Positions 1 through 5,772 of a DNA stretch of 10,981 nt are shown piece by piece (the stretch's first letter is position 1; each line of letters starts with the position of its first letter). Both the position numbers and the translations under genes were made by a program. The notes beneath the pieces are model-generated. The model made no database searches. It was not told where the DNA came from and saw nothing but the letters and a program-made list of their open reading frames with translations. This stretch comes from GWA2-46-15 sp964551525 (GTDB taxonomy: Bacteria > Patescibacteriota > Minisyncoccia > Minisyncoccales > GWA2-46-15): positions 1 through 10,981 of the forward strand of contig CAZKCH010000016.1 of NCBI GenBank assembly GCA_964551525.1. Reading direction: 5' to 3'.

Positions 1-367
1 TGTGTTGGGTGTGTTTGGTGTGGGTTGGCTCAGTCTGAGCCAAGGATGGCTGAACCGGGGCAGGTTGAAAAGGTGCGATCACCGGTGCAGGATTGGCAAC
101 CGGTGCTGGATTCGGCAATGCGAGATTTTGGGCAAGAGGTTGCCGCACAAAACCCACGATTGCTAACGCCAGAACGATATTGACCATGAGACCCCAGACC
201 AAACTGGTCCGGATGTCTTTCTGATCCGCGGCCAAATCTTCACCGTAAGCGTTAGAGTAAAGCCATGAAGGCACTCTAACACCTATCTCATGGAGCCACG
301 TGACGAACGCGTCCACGAAGAATGACAGGTTCAGAAATGGCCAAAGTGCTGGGCGAATCGTAACCAC
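1..367 (-). CDS. Partial hypothetical membrane protein, Pro/Ala-rich C-terminal tail (3' end outside the window)
   Basis: I do not recognise a family. Reading leftwards from a GTG at 367-365, the frame stays open for 122 codons to the window edge. The start is set by a strong AAGGAGG six bases upstream (374-380). The protein begins with a hydrophobic stretch (about residues 8-28), followed by a short polar segment. A clear transmembrane helix spans about 55-74 (SLVWGLMVNIVLALAIVGFV). From residue 84 it becomes a low-complexity tail with repeated 'NPAPV'-type motifs, then Thr/His-rich residues, typical of a linker that spans an envelope. A promoter lies about 60 bases upstream. Base composition is unlike the neighbours: in positions 61-120 I count 34 G+C of 60, whereas the pilin and ligase genes are clearly AT-rich. 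With the strong ribosome binding site this hints at a different origin or high expression. The reading frame is well supported, the function is unknown. Confidence 0.75.
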   Translation of the reverse strand, partial: MVTIRPALWPFLNLSFFVDAFVTWLHEIGVRVPSWLYSNAYGEDLAADQKDIRTSLVWGLMVNIVLALAIVGFVRQPLAQNLALPNPAPVANPAPVIAPFQPAPVQPSLAQTEPTHTKHTQH

Positions 368-373
368 GGCAAA

Positions 374-380
374 CCTCCTT
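374..380 (-). promoter_or_regulatory. Strong Shine-Dalgarno site that fixes the GTG start
   Basis: The minus strand reads AAGGAGG, six bases before GTG at 367. It is the only close match to the full anti-Shine-Dalgarno complement in front of any gene in this window. About 12 bases further upstream the leader can form a 6-bp hairpin (TGTTGG at 413-408 with CCAACA at 397-392, minus strand), which may help keep the site exposed or regulate it. Confidence 0.8.
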
Positions 381-427
381 TCTTTGGAATTTGTTGGTGG
401 TTTTGAGCCAACACCTACTCTATCTTC

Positions 428-456
428 AATATTGTTTTTTTAAGCTCTTTTGTCAA
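428..456 (-). promoter_or_regulatory. Sigma-70-type promoter for the partial membrane protein gene
   Basis: On the minus strand, TTGACA (456-451, a perfect -35) is followed by a 17-nt spacer and AATATT (433-428, four of six matches to TATAAT). Transcription would start near 421, giving a leader of about 54 nt before the GTG at 367. The element closely resembles the promoter at 1386-1414: both share TTGACAAA, an A-rich spacer, and ATATTGAA at the -10. That repetition strengthens the call. Confidence 0.65.
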
Positions 457-476
457 GCTGTTTGGCCAATCGCGAA

Positions 477-821
477 TTATTTAAAATATGCCGTTGGTAG
501 TTTTAAAACGCCGAGTTTTACTAAAACTACAATCAAAATTGTGTATCCCGAGACCATTAAAATTTGGTTTTTAATGTTTATCCCTTCTTTTTTTTGTGTT
601 GCCAGGTTAATTCCGTGATGCATTAAAAAAAGACCAAGAACATTGGTCCCCCAATACCCAATAATCATCATTGGGAAGAATAATTTTTCAGAAATTAAAC
701 CAAATAGGCTGGCAAAACCATATGACAGAGGGATATTGATTATTAAGTCGTTCCACCAAGATAATGGTGAAAGAATGTATCCGATAACGCCGAGGATAAC
801 GCCTTTGGTTTTTTGATCCAT
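477..821 (-). CDS. Small multi-pass membrane protein, unknown function (114 aa)
   Basis: Conserved-looking hypothetical integral membrane protein. The sequence shows three or four hydrophobic segments, at about residues 7-22, 30-46, 48-70 and 87-108. They are separated by short polar loops, including SPLSWWND (19-26) and the Lys-rich loop QKKEGINIKNQ (76-86). Aromatic and His residues in GYWGTNVLGLFLMHHG (55-70) look like a conserved core, but I cannot assign a family. The start is constrained: two in-frame TAA codons lie four and five codons upstream of the ATG at 821-819, so the protein cannot be longer at that end. No Shine-Dalgarno sequence is visible, and only a weak possible promoter (TTGCTA, 18 nt, TAAGAT, 904-875 minus) precedes it. 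The gene points at the promoter of the next gene leftwards with no clear terminator between. Confidence 0.7.
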   Translation of the reverse strand: MDQKTKGVILGVIGYILSPLSWWNDLIINIPLSYGFASLFGLISEKLFFPMMIIGYWGTNVLGLFLMHHGINLATQKKEGINIKNQILMVSGYTILIVVLVKLGVLKLPTAYFK

Positions 822-843
822 AGCTATAATTTATTAGCTATAA
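821..843. repeat. Short direct repeat of TAGCTATAA at a start codon
   Basis: TAGCTATAA occurs at 821-829 and again at 835-843, separated by five bases. TAGCTA is itself a palindrome, so each half is also an inverted repeat. The element abuts the minus-strand ATG at 821-819 and could be a binding site, but AT-rich sequence makes chance likely. Confidence 0.3.
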
Positions 844-917
844 CAAAACGTCGTATATCCTCCCTCTAATTACTATCTTAACAGCAAAGGGCAAGAGTTA
901 GCAACTCAATTGATTTT

Positions 918-950
918 CCAGGAGTCCGACTTCAGGAGTCCGACTCCTGG
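918..950. repeat. Compound hairpin with internal duplication
   Basis: CCAGGAGTC (918-926) is the exact reverse complement of GACTCCTGG (942-950). Between them lies a second copy of the left arm, so AGGAGTCCGACT occurs in direct repeat at 920-931 and 934-945. The inner copy gives a tighter hairpin: CAGGAGT (933-939), loop CCG, ACTCCTG (943-949). It sits in the gap between two minus-strand genes and has no poly-U tract on the minus strand, so it looks more like a dispersed palindrome than a terminator. Confidence 0.6.
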
Positions 951-956
951 AATGCT

Positions 957-1028
957 CTTTTCTTTTTGGTAAATAGCATTCGCAAAGATCCGATCTTTGG
1001 AGGTGCTATTTTACTCTTTTCTTTTTGG
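957..1028. repeat. 72-nt palindrome-bearing repeat, copy A
   Basis: This block matches 1423-1494 base for base except at four positions (968, 979, 1010, 1013), with no gaps. It contains a nested hairpin. The outer arms are AAATAGCA (971-978) and TGCTATTT (1004-1011). After a three-by-three internal loop come inner arms CAAAGAT (983-989) and ATCTTTG (993-999) around a CCG loop. The motif CTCTTTTCTTTTTGG occurs just before the hairpin (955-969) and again as the end of the block (1014-1028). Both copies have the same orientation and bracket a complete small gene with its promoter. Confidence 0.8.
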
Positions 1029-1035
1029 TTTAAGC

Positions 1036-1060
1036 TTGTGCGAAGCTCCACTTCGCACAA
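1036..1060. repeat. Perfect 10-bp stem-loop
   Basis: TTGTGCGAAG (1036-1045) pairs exactly with CTTCGCACAA (1051-1060) around the loop CTCCA. It lies 8 bases after repeat copy A and 17 before the next hairpin, as part of a run of four palindromes in the gap 822-1122. No coding role is visible. Confidence 0.6.
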
Positions 1061-1076
1061 AGGACAAATTAAAACG

Positions 1077-1095
1077 CCCGAAGCGGCGCTTCGGG
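1077..1095 (-). terminator. Probable intrinsic terminator of the coiled-coil gene
   Basis: CCCGAAGC (1077-1084) and GCTTCGGG (1088-1095) form a perfect GC-rich 8-bp stem with a 3-nt loop. On the minus strand the stem is followed by GCGTTTTAATTTG, a modest U-tract. It lies 28 bases beyond the stop codon of the minus-strand gene ending at 1123, the right place for that gene's terminator. Confidence 0.5.
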
Positions 1096-1122
1096 AGTGG
1101 TCTGGATCAATTCTTTTTAAAA

Positions 1123-1362
1123 TTAGCTTTGCGGTTTTACCCCCAACTTAAACTCAAGTATTTTTATACGGCGGTCGAGCTCTTGCACCTCAAAACGATA
1201 AGCAACATTATCAAGTCGTAGTTTAATGTCTTCGATGCCCGTTTCTATATTATCTAGCCGCCCGTTTATCTGATTAGAGTCTCCCTGGATAGCAGTAGCT
1301 AATGGTTCTAATGCCTCGACAACCGCCTCTTTAACATCTTTTTTCGTTAATTGTTCCGCCAT
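1123..1362 (-). CDS. Small coiled-coil protein, unknown function (79 aa)
   Basis: Short soluble protein with no signal peptide or membrane segment. Residues 1-25 (MAEQLTKKDVKEAVVEALEP...) look like a helical head. From about residue 30 to 74 the heptad-like spacing of Ile, Leu and Val (INGRLDNIETGIEDIKLRL, then VQELDRRIKILEFKLG) predicts a coiled coil, so it probably forms oligomers. Small coiled-coil proteins of this kind are common in CPR genomes and generally have no assigned role. The ATG at 1362 has no Shine-Dalgarno sequence, but a good promoter (1386-1414) would give a leader of only about 17 nt. A candidate terminator lies at 1077-1095. The whole unit, promoter to terminator, sits between two 72-nt direct repeats (957-1028 and 1423-1494), so it could be gained, lost or copied as a block. 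Confidence 0.7.
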   Translation of the reverse strand: MAEQLTKKDVKEAVVEALEPLATAIQGDSNQINGRLDNIETGIEDIKLRLDNVAYRFEVQELDRRIKILEFKLGVKPQS

Positions 1363-1385
1363 AGTGTAATGCTTTTATATATTTC

Positions 1386-1414
1386 AATATCCTCTTTTTA
1401 AACTTCTTTGTCAA
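1386..1414 (-). promoter_or_regulatory. Sigma-70-type promoter for the coiled-coil gene
   Basis: Minus strand: TTGACA (1414-1409), 17-nt spacer, GATATT (1391-1386). Predicted transcription start is near 1379, about 17 nt before the ATG at 1362. It shares TTGACAAA, an A-rich spacer and ATATTGAA with the promoter at 428-456. Confidence 0.65.
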
Positions 1415-1422
1415 ATACTGGG

Positions 1423-1494
1423 CTTTTCTTTTTAGTAAATAGCACTCGCAAAGATCCGATCTTTGGAGGTGCTATCTTGCTCTTTTCTTTTTGG
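1423..1494. repeat. 72-nt palindrome-bearing repeat, copy B
   Basis: Second copy of the block at 957-1028, same strand, 466 bases away, 68 of 72 positions identical. Its hairpin has outer arms TAGCAC (1440-1445) and GTGCTA (1469-1474), and the same inner CAAAGAT-CCG-ATCTTTG stem (1449-1465). The change at 1445 (C, against T in copy A) turns a T-G opposition into a C-G pair, so pairing is kept in both copies. It ends 39 bases before the start codon of the large secreted protein gene, in the gap between divergent transcription units. Confidence 0.8.
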
Positions 1495-1533
1495 CGTGAG
1501 ACGAGTAAAATAAAGTAATAGGATAATTTCTCA

Positions 1534-3747
1534 ATGAACTTTTTGGCCATGGCACAAAAAACAGCAAAAACAAGAATACTCTTAGAATTAATATTTTTAG
1601 CGCTATTTTTTGGACTTTTGTTTTTCAGCGGCGACGCTTTTGCTTATTCTGCCTGCTTGCCTTCACCTAATCCTCCGGGTTTGTGCGATTACACTGTTAG
1701 CTATTCTGATCTTCCCAGCGGCCAAATGGGTGTTTCCAACGCAGGTTTAAGTAAATGTGATTGGGCGGTTTTTAATTATGTCGGCGATTGGACACCAGGA
1801 ACTTGGGGAAATCCGGCTGGGGCCACGATTGTTAATACTAAAAGCGGCAGTGTTTGTTCTGGGGCAGATACGATTACGATTGATATTGGTCCCAATGGTG
1901 TTTGTCGGCCCGTTGGTTCTACCACCACTCCAACGGGGAATCCCAATAGTTGTTATATCATTGTTGGTGCCAGCGATAATTCAATTCCTCCAAATGTGTT
2001 CGGTACTAGTTATGAAATTAAAACTGCGCCCGGGACATTAGTTGTTGCTTTAACGGTTACTCCGACTACTGGCGACGGCGACACGCTTTTTAGCGCCACT
2101 GCCGTTATCTCTGGCACCCAGATTGGCACCATTAATTATAAATTTGATTGCGGCGAAGATGGGAGCGGCGATTACGAAAAAATAGTTTCTGCCACTACCG
2201 CCACTTCTTATACTGCCGCCAATGTTTGCCAATATTCTGCCACCAATGATTACACCATCAGGGTTTTGGTGGAAAGGGGCACGAGTCAGGCAACGGATAC
2301 GAAAGTCGTGACCGTGAATGTTGACTCTGCGCCGCCGTCAGTGGGCAAGCTATATATTACCGGGACTCAAGCCCAGCAAACTTACCCGATTCAAATCCAG
2401 AACGGCAAGACCTATACTTTCAAATCAGATGTTTCTGACAATTACGGCGTCGCTAATTGTAGTTTATTTATTCCCAGCGACAATGGAGTAATGACGCTTT
2501 CGTCTTCTCCTTGTCCGAGCTGCGTTGCTTCAAAAGCAGCCAGTTTTAGCGCGCTCGGAACTTACAGCGGGTTTGCCCGTTGCCGCGATGTTAATAACAA
2601 CTCCAGAGACGGTATTCCGGTCCAAATTAGCGTGGTCGATTTGAGCGTTGATCTAACTGCCACTCCTGTTCGCGGCACACCAATAGCGAAATTTAGTTTA
2701 AAATCAAAAGTTGCCGGCGGTATGACGGGCACGGTTAATTTCCATTTTGATTGCAATAATGATGGTTCGAATAATGATGGTTCGTGGGAAGCGAAATATG
2801 ACGGTATTAATCTTTCCTTATCCGACGCTGATTGGGTTTCCCGCACTGATTTTTCTGGCCGGAGTTTTTCCGCGAAAATTACCGCACCCGATTCTTTTGA
2901 AGTAAAGGATTTGTGTTCCTATGGTTCGGCGGGAATATATACGGCCAAGACCATGGTTCAGAGGGGAGAGGGGGGTTCGGCCGAAGACACGGTTTCAATT
3001 ACGGTTGATGCTAATAGCGCGCCCACTCCCGGTTTTACTTGTGATGCTTCTTTGTGCGGCGCTGGGGCGAGTTCAGCTTTGTGTATTGGTTACCAAGGAT
3101 GCGTCTTAAGCATTAATAATATTTCTTCTGACCCCAATGGCCAGACAGATATTAAAACCGGTTCTTGGAAAGTGAAGGATAAGATCACCCAGGTGATTAA
3201 AGAAGAAGTTAGTTGTGTTGCGAATAATCCGCTTTGCGATTATGCCCTGCCCTCTACTTTACCCGCCGGTGTTTATACTATTGAGCTGACTGTTGGCGAT
3301 CTTTCTGATGTTAGTCGAACATACAGTCGCGACATCACGTTGAGGAGAAATTTATACGCTGACTTTGTTTGTTCTTTAGATAATTCTTACTGGCAGGCGT
3401 GTGACTCGCCGAATTTCCGGCCGCTGAAAAAAGCCAAAGTTTATTTTAGAGATAATTTAGAAGACAATTTACTCAATTCTTTAGGGCTTTCCAATAAAAG
3501 GACCATCCTTTCGGAAGATGCGACTCGGATCGTTGGAAGAGAATGGAAAAAAGACGGCGTGTCCTTTAGCGCTTATGAGGGATGCCAAGGATTAAATGGC
3601 TGCTTAAATAGCAATGTTTTTTCAAATATAGAGGGCACGGAAATAAGACTTGATGTAACAGATAATTCGGGCCGGACCGCTTTTATAACTCATGAAATTA
3701 CGACTCAGTTGCCTGCGCCCGGCTGGGAAGAGATCTTTCCGTTCTAA
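1534..3747 (+). CDS. Large secreted Cys-rich protein with Ig/PKD-like domains, possible pilus-tip adhesin
   Basis: 737 residues. A signal peptide is clear: basic start (KTAKTR), hydrophobic core at about 15-31, and cleavage after AFA-37. The mature part has 24 Cys and looks modular. A first domain spans about 38-165. Two homologous beta-rich domains span about 168-266 and 369-497; both run from 'LTVTP/LTATP' through 'NYKFDCGEDG/VNFHFDCNND' and a second Cys (C232, C461) to 'TVNVDSAPP/TVDANSAPT'. Other modules lie between and after them (267-368, 499-604, 606-737). The acidic 'DC.(E/N)DG' turn could bind calcium. Such domains are typical of CPR exported proteins. It leads an operon of four minor pilins, with 10 nt to the first, suggesting the protein is exported with or carried on the pilus, as PilY1 is elsewhere; this role is inferred. 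There is no visible C-terminal anchor. A weak AGGA (1520-1523) precedes ATG 1534; ATG 1549 is an alternative that keeps the signal peptide. Confidence 0.8.
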   Translation: MNFLAMAQKTAKTRILLELIFLALFFGLLFFSGDAFAYSACLPSPNPPGLCDYTVSYSDLPSGQMGVSNAGLSKCDWAVFNYVGDWTPGTWGNPAGATIVNTKSGSVCSGADTITIDIGPNGVCRPVGSTTTPTGNPNSCYIIVGASDNSIPPNVFGTSYEIKTAPGTLVVALTVTPTTGDGDTLFSATAVISGTQIGTINYKFDCGEDGSGDYEKIVSATTATSYTAANVCQYSATNDYTIRVLVERGTSQATDTKVVTVNVDSAPPSVGKLYITGTQAQQTYPIQIQNGKTYTFKSDVSDNYGVANCSLFIPSDNGVMTLSSSPCPSCVASKAASFSALGTYSGFARCRDVNNNSRDGIPVQISVVDLSVDLTATPVRGTPIAKFSLKSKVAGGMTGTVNFHFDCNNDGSNNDGSWEAKYDGINLSLSDADWVSRTDFSGRSFSAKITAPDSFEVKDLCSYGSAGIYTAKTMVQRGEGGSAEDTVSITVDANSAPTPGFTCDASLCGAGASSALCIGYQGCVLSINNISSDPNGQTDIKTGSWKVKDKITQVIKEEVSCVANNPLCDYALPSTLPAGVYTIELTVGDLSDVSRTYSRDITLRRNLYADFVCSLDNSYWQACDSPNFRPLKKAKVYFRDNLEDNLLNSLGLSNKRTILSEDATRIVGREWKKDGVSFSAYEGCQGLNGCLNSNVFSNIEGTEIRLDVTDNSGRTAFITHEITTQLPAPGWEEIFPF

Positions 3748-3757
3748 AAAAGAGACG

Positions 3758-4315
3758 ATGAATAAAGGATTTACTCTTTTGGAATTAGTGGTGGTGATGG
3801 CAATTGTTTTATTGCTGACGGTTTTGATTTTTCCCGCTTTCCGCTTAGGCGAGAAAAATTTTTCCTTGGAAAATGCGACGGCTAAATTAAGCCGGGATTT
3901 GCGGCGGGCGGAAGACATGGCCCTCTCAGCCAAACAATTTCAGGGAATCGTGCCGCGGGGCGGCTACGGCATTTATGTTAATGCCGCCACAAATTCTTAC
4001 ATCCTTTTTGCTGATTGTGATGACTCAACGCCAAATCCAAGCAACCCAACGCCAGACCATCTTTATAACCCCGGCAGTAATAATTGCGGCGGCTTTCCAG
4101 AAATAGTGGAAACAATCAATCTCGGTAATTATCTGCTGGTTTCGAGCTTGGCGCCCAGCTCCCCCCTTCACATTGTTTTTACCGCTCCCCGTCCTTTGGT
4201 GACATTGTCAGGGGCGGGCAACGAAGCGATCATCACTTTTGCTTTGAAGGATAATTTAAATAGGAACCTGAAAGTTAAAATTAACAAGCTGGGCTTGATC
4301 GAGATTACTAATTGA
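3758..4315 (+). CDS. Type IV pilin-like minor prepilin, GspH/FimU class
   Basis: 185 residues. The N-terminus MNKG/FTLLELVVVMAIVLLL is a textbook class III signal: prepilin peptidase would cut after Gly4, leaving Phe1 and Glu5 of the mature protein at the head of a hydrophobic helix (about residues 5-25). 'NATAKLSRDLRRAEDMALSAKQ' follows, the amphipathic helix region typical of GspH/FimT-FimU proteins, which read '..L...LR.AR..A...'. Then comes a beta-rich globular part with Cys103 and Cys125, likely a disulfide ('DCDDSTPNP...NNCGGFPE'). It is probably a minor pilin in the tip or priming complex. The ATG at 3758 was chosen because it gives a 4-residue leader and starts 10 nt after the previous stop. 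An ATG at 3692 would overlap the upstream gene and put an unusually long basic leader before the cleavage site. No clear Shine-Dalgarno sequence. Confidence 0.88.
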   Translation: MNKGFTLLELVVVMAIVLLLTVLIFPAFRLGEKNFSLENATAKLSRDLRRAEDMALSAKQFQGIVPRGGYGIYVNAATNSYILFADCDDSTPNPSNPTPDHLYNPGSNNCGGFPEIVETINLGNYLLVSSLAPSSPLHIVFTAPRPLVTLSGAGNEAIITFALKDNLNRNLKVKINKLGLIEITN

Positions 4316-4321
4316 ACCATC

Positions 4322-4804
4322 ATGGCGATAAAAAATAACAAACGCGGTTTCACTTTATTGGAGATTCTTTTTTCTTTGGTGATCATCAGCGCCGTGATTG
4401 TCGGTGTTTTTTCTTTGATGAGCCGGACAACTGCCTTTTTGCCCACGGCGGCCAATCGTCTGATCGCCGGCTACCTTAGCCAAGAGGGAATCGAGATCGT
4501 CAGGAACTTGCGCGACAGCAATAAACTTGATCCGGCCAAACAATGGAATTATGGCTTGACCGACTGCACTGCCGGTTGCGAAGCGGATTACTTGAGCCAA
4601 ACATTAACGCCGTGGCAGGCAAAATATCTTAGAAATGACGGTAATTTTTATAATTACAGCGCCAGCGCGCTCACTTCTTTTCAGCGTAAAATCACGATTG
4701 ATTCGAGCGGCGCTGATGTCCTGAAAATCAGCGTTCAAGTTTTCTGGCGAGAAAAAACTCTTAGCCATAACATTTCCGTCATTGAGAATTTATATAAATG
4801 GTAA
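4322..4804 (+). CDS. Type IV pilin-like minor prepilin, GspI/PilV class
   Basis: 160 residues. A basic leader MAIKNNKRG is followed by FTLLEILFSLVIISAVIVGVF, so cleavage is expected after Gly9 and the mature protein has Phe1 and Glu5. After the hydrophobic helix comes 'AANRLIAGYLSQEGIEIVRNLRDSN' (37-61), the '..A..LAQEGIE.VRN.RD' signature seen in PilV/GspI-like pilins of Parcubacteria. The C-terminal half is beta-rich with a Cys pair (C77, C81 in DCTAGC). It starts 6 nt after the previous stop and its own stop overlaps the next start, so the four pilin genes are almost certainly cotranscribed. Class assignment rests on gene order and the N-terminal half, and is less certain than pilin identity itself. 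No Shine-Dalgarno sequence is visible. Confidence 0.87.
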   Translation: MAIKNNKRGFTLLEILFSLVIISAVIVGVFSLMSRTTAFLPTAANRLIAGYLSQEGIEIVRNLRDSNKLDPAKQWNYGLTDCTAGCEADYLSQTLTPWQAKYLRNDGNFYNYSASALTSFQRKITIDSSGADVLKISVQVFWREKTLSHNISVIENLYKW

Positions 4805-5382
4805 TGATGAAATCATCAATTCCAAAACGAAATAATAAGGGTTTCACATTGATAGAGCTTTTAATCAGCGTTGTTCTTTTTGTTGTCATTACCGGCATTA
4901 GCGCCAATGTTTTTCTCAGTGGATTTCAGGGGCAAAAAAGAGCGCTCGCTTTTCAGACCATTACCGACCAATCGTCTTATTTTATGGAATATGCCAGCCG
5001 GGCCTTGAGAATGGCGCAAAAAGAATTGGGAACTCCGCCGGCTTGTTTATCTCTTTTCGGCTATAATTACGAAATTACTCGGAGCGGCCAAGGAGTTAAA
5101 TTCATTAATTCTTTGGGTGAATGTCAGGAGTTTTACCTTGATGCTTCCACTAAGCGCTTGAAAGAAAACATTCTCGGCCAAGGCGAGCAGTTTTTAACCG
5201 CGGCCAGCGCCGAAGTGACTATTTTTAAAATTAACTCAACGGACGCCGGCCAGGACAGCAAAATTCAGCCGCGGGTTTCTTTGTATCTGGTTTTGCAGAA
5301 AAAAGGCGAGAAAGCAGAATCAAAATCAGTTTTGCGACTGCAAACCACGATCTCCCAGCGCAATCTTAATATCCAATATTAA
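4798..5382 (+). CDS. Type IV pilin-like minor prepilin, GspJ/PilW class
   Basis: 194 residues. The leader MVMMKSSIPKRNNKG ends at Gly15, followed by FTLIELLISVVLFVVITGISA, giving mature Phe1 and Glu5 and a hydrophobic helix. 'QKRALAFQTITDQSSYFMEYASRALRMAQKE' (31-61) is the '...R..Q....Q....E..SRALRMA' segment characteristic of PilW/GspJ-like proteins of CPR bacteria. The rest is beta-rich with C69 and C95. The first ATG (4798) overlaps the preceding gene by 7 nt. Two further in-frame ATGs follow at 4804 and 4807. The one at 4804 overlaps the upstream TAA as TAATG, a classic coupling arrangement, so the true start could be any of the three; the cleavage site is unaffected. Confidence 0.87.
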   Translation: MVMMKSSIPKRNNKGFTLIELLISVVLFVVITGISANVFLSGFQGQKRALAFQTITDQSSYFMEYASRALRMAQKELGTPPACLSLFGYNYEITRSGQGVKFINSLGECQEFYLDASTKRLKENILGQGEQFLTAASAEVTIFKINSTDAGQDSKIQPRVSLYLVLQKKGEKAESKSVLRLQTTISQRNLNIQY

Positions 5383-5396
5383 TAAAAACAAATAGC

Positions 5397-5762
5397 ATGC
5401 CTGAAAATCAGCGTTGCCAAAAAGGATTTTCTCTTTATCTAACCATTATGGTGATGTCGATTATGATTGTCATTGCTTTTGCCATTGCCGGGCTTTTTTC
5501 TTCCCAATTGGGCATTTTGCGCAACACCACTAATTCTGTTTCCGCTTTTTACGCCGCCGAAACTGGCATTGAAATGGCTCTATATTCTGGCTGGCTGCCG
5601 GAAACGCCCAATCAGCCCAAAACCGGAATTTTAGACGATAATAATGCCAGTTACAGCGTCTGGATTATTGCTCCCGGCTCGGATTGTTCGGCCTTGAATT
5701 ATTGTGTTAAATCAATTGGCGTTTACAAGGACACGCGGCGGGGAATCAGAATTTCAAGGTAA
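5397..5762 (+). CDS. Type IV pilin-like minor prepilin lacking Glu5, GspK/PilX class
   Basis: 121 residues. The leader MPENQRCQKG is followed by FSLYLTIMVMSIMIVIAFAIAGLF, so prepilin peptidase cleavage is expected after Gly10. The residue at mature position 5 is Leu, not the Glu found in the three neighbouring pilins. Absence of Glu5 is a known hallmark of GspK, which caps the pseudopilus tip. 'SVSAFYAAETGIEMALYSG' (47-65) matches the '..AFYAA(E/D)TGIE.AL' segment typical of PilX-like proteins. A small C-terminal part has C95 and C102. At 121 residues it is far shorter than GspK, closer to PilX size. It follows the PilW-like gene by 14 nt and precedes ligA by 10 nt. No Shine-Dalgarno sequence is visible. 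Confidence 0.83.
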   Translation: MPENQRCQKGFSLYLTIMVMSIMIVIAFAIAGLFSSQLGILRNTTNSVSAFYAAETGIEMALYSGWLPETPNQPKTGILDDNNASYSVWIIAPGSDCSALNYCVKSIGVYKDTRRGIRISR

Positions 5763-5772
5763 AAGCCATTTT

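Noticed and set aside
391..618. Plus-strand open frame with hydrophobic residues
   Set aside because: It lies opposite the promoter at 428-456 and the 3' half of the minus-strand membrane protein; its hydrophobic look is the shadow of that gene.
966..1221. Two overlapping short plus-strand open frames
   Set aside because: They are made of the repeat and hairpin sequences and run into the opposite-strand coiled-coil gene; there is no start signal or coding character.
957..1494. Integron attC sites or MITE with target-site duplication
   Set aside because: No GTTRRRY-type core is present. The flanking CTTTTCTTTTT motif is the same in both copies, so it is part of the repeat rather than an independent target-site duplication. 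No integrase or transposase is seen.
2050..2846. Minus-strand open frames inside the secreted protein gene
   Set aside because: The plus-strand protein has a signal peptide, duplicated domains and regular Cys pairs across the same interval, so the opposite frames are shadows.
3692..3757. Longer start for the GspH-like prepilin at ATG 3692
   Set aside because: It would overlap the upstream gene by 56 nt and give a 26-residue Arg/Lys-rich leader; ATG 3758 gives a standard 4-residue leader ending in Gly before FTLLE.
5704..5772. Longer start for ligA at ATG 5704
   Set aside because: The 23 extra residues lie over the end of the pilin gene in another frame and do not resemble LigA; ATG 5773 begins where LigA homologues begin.
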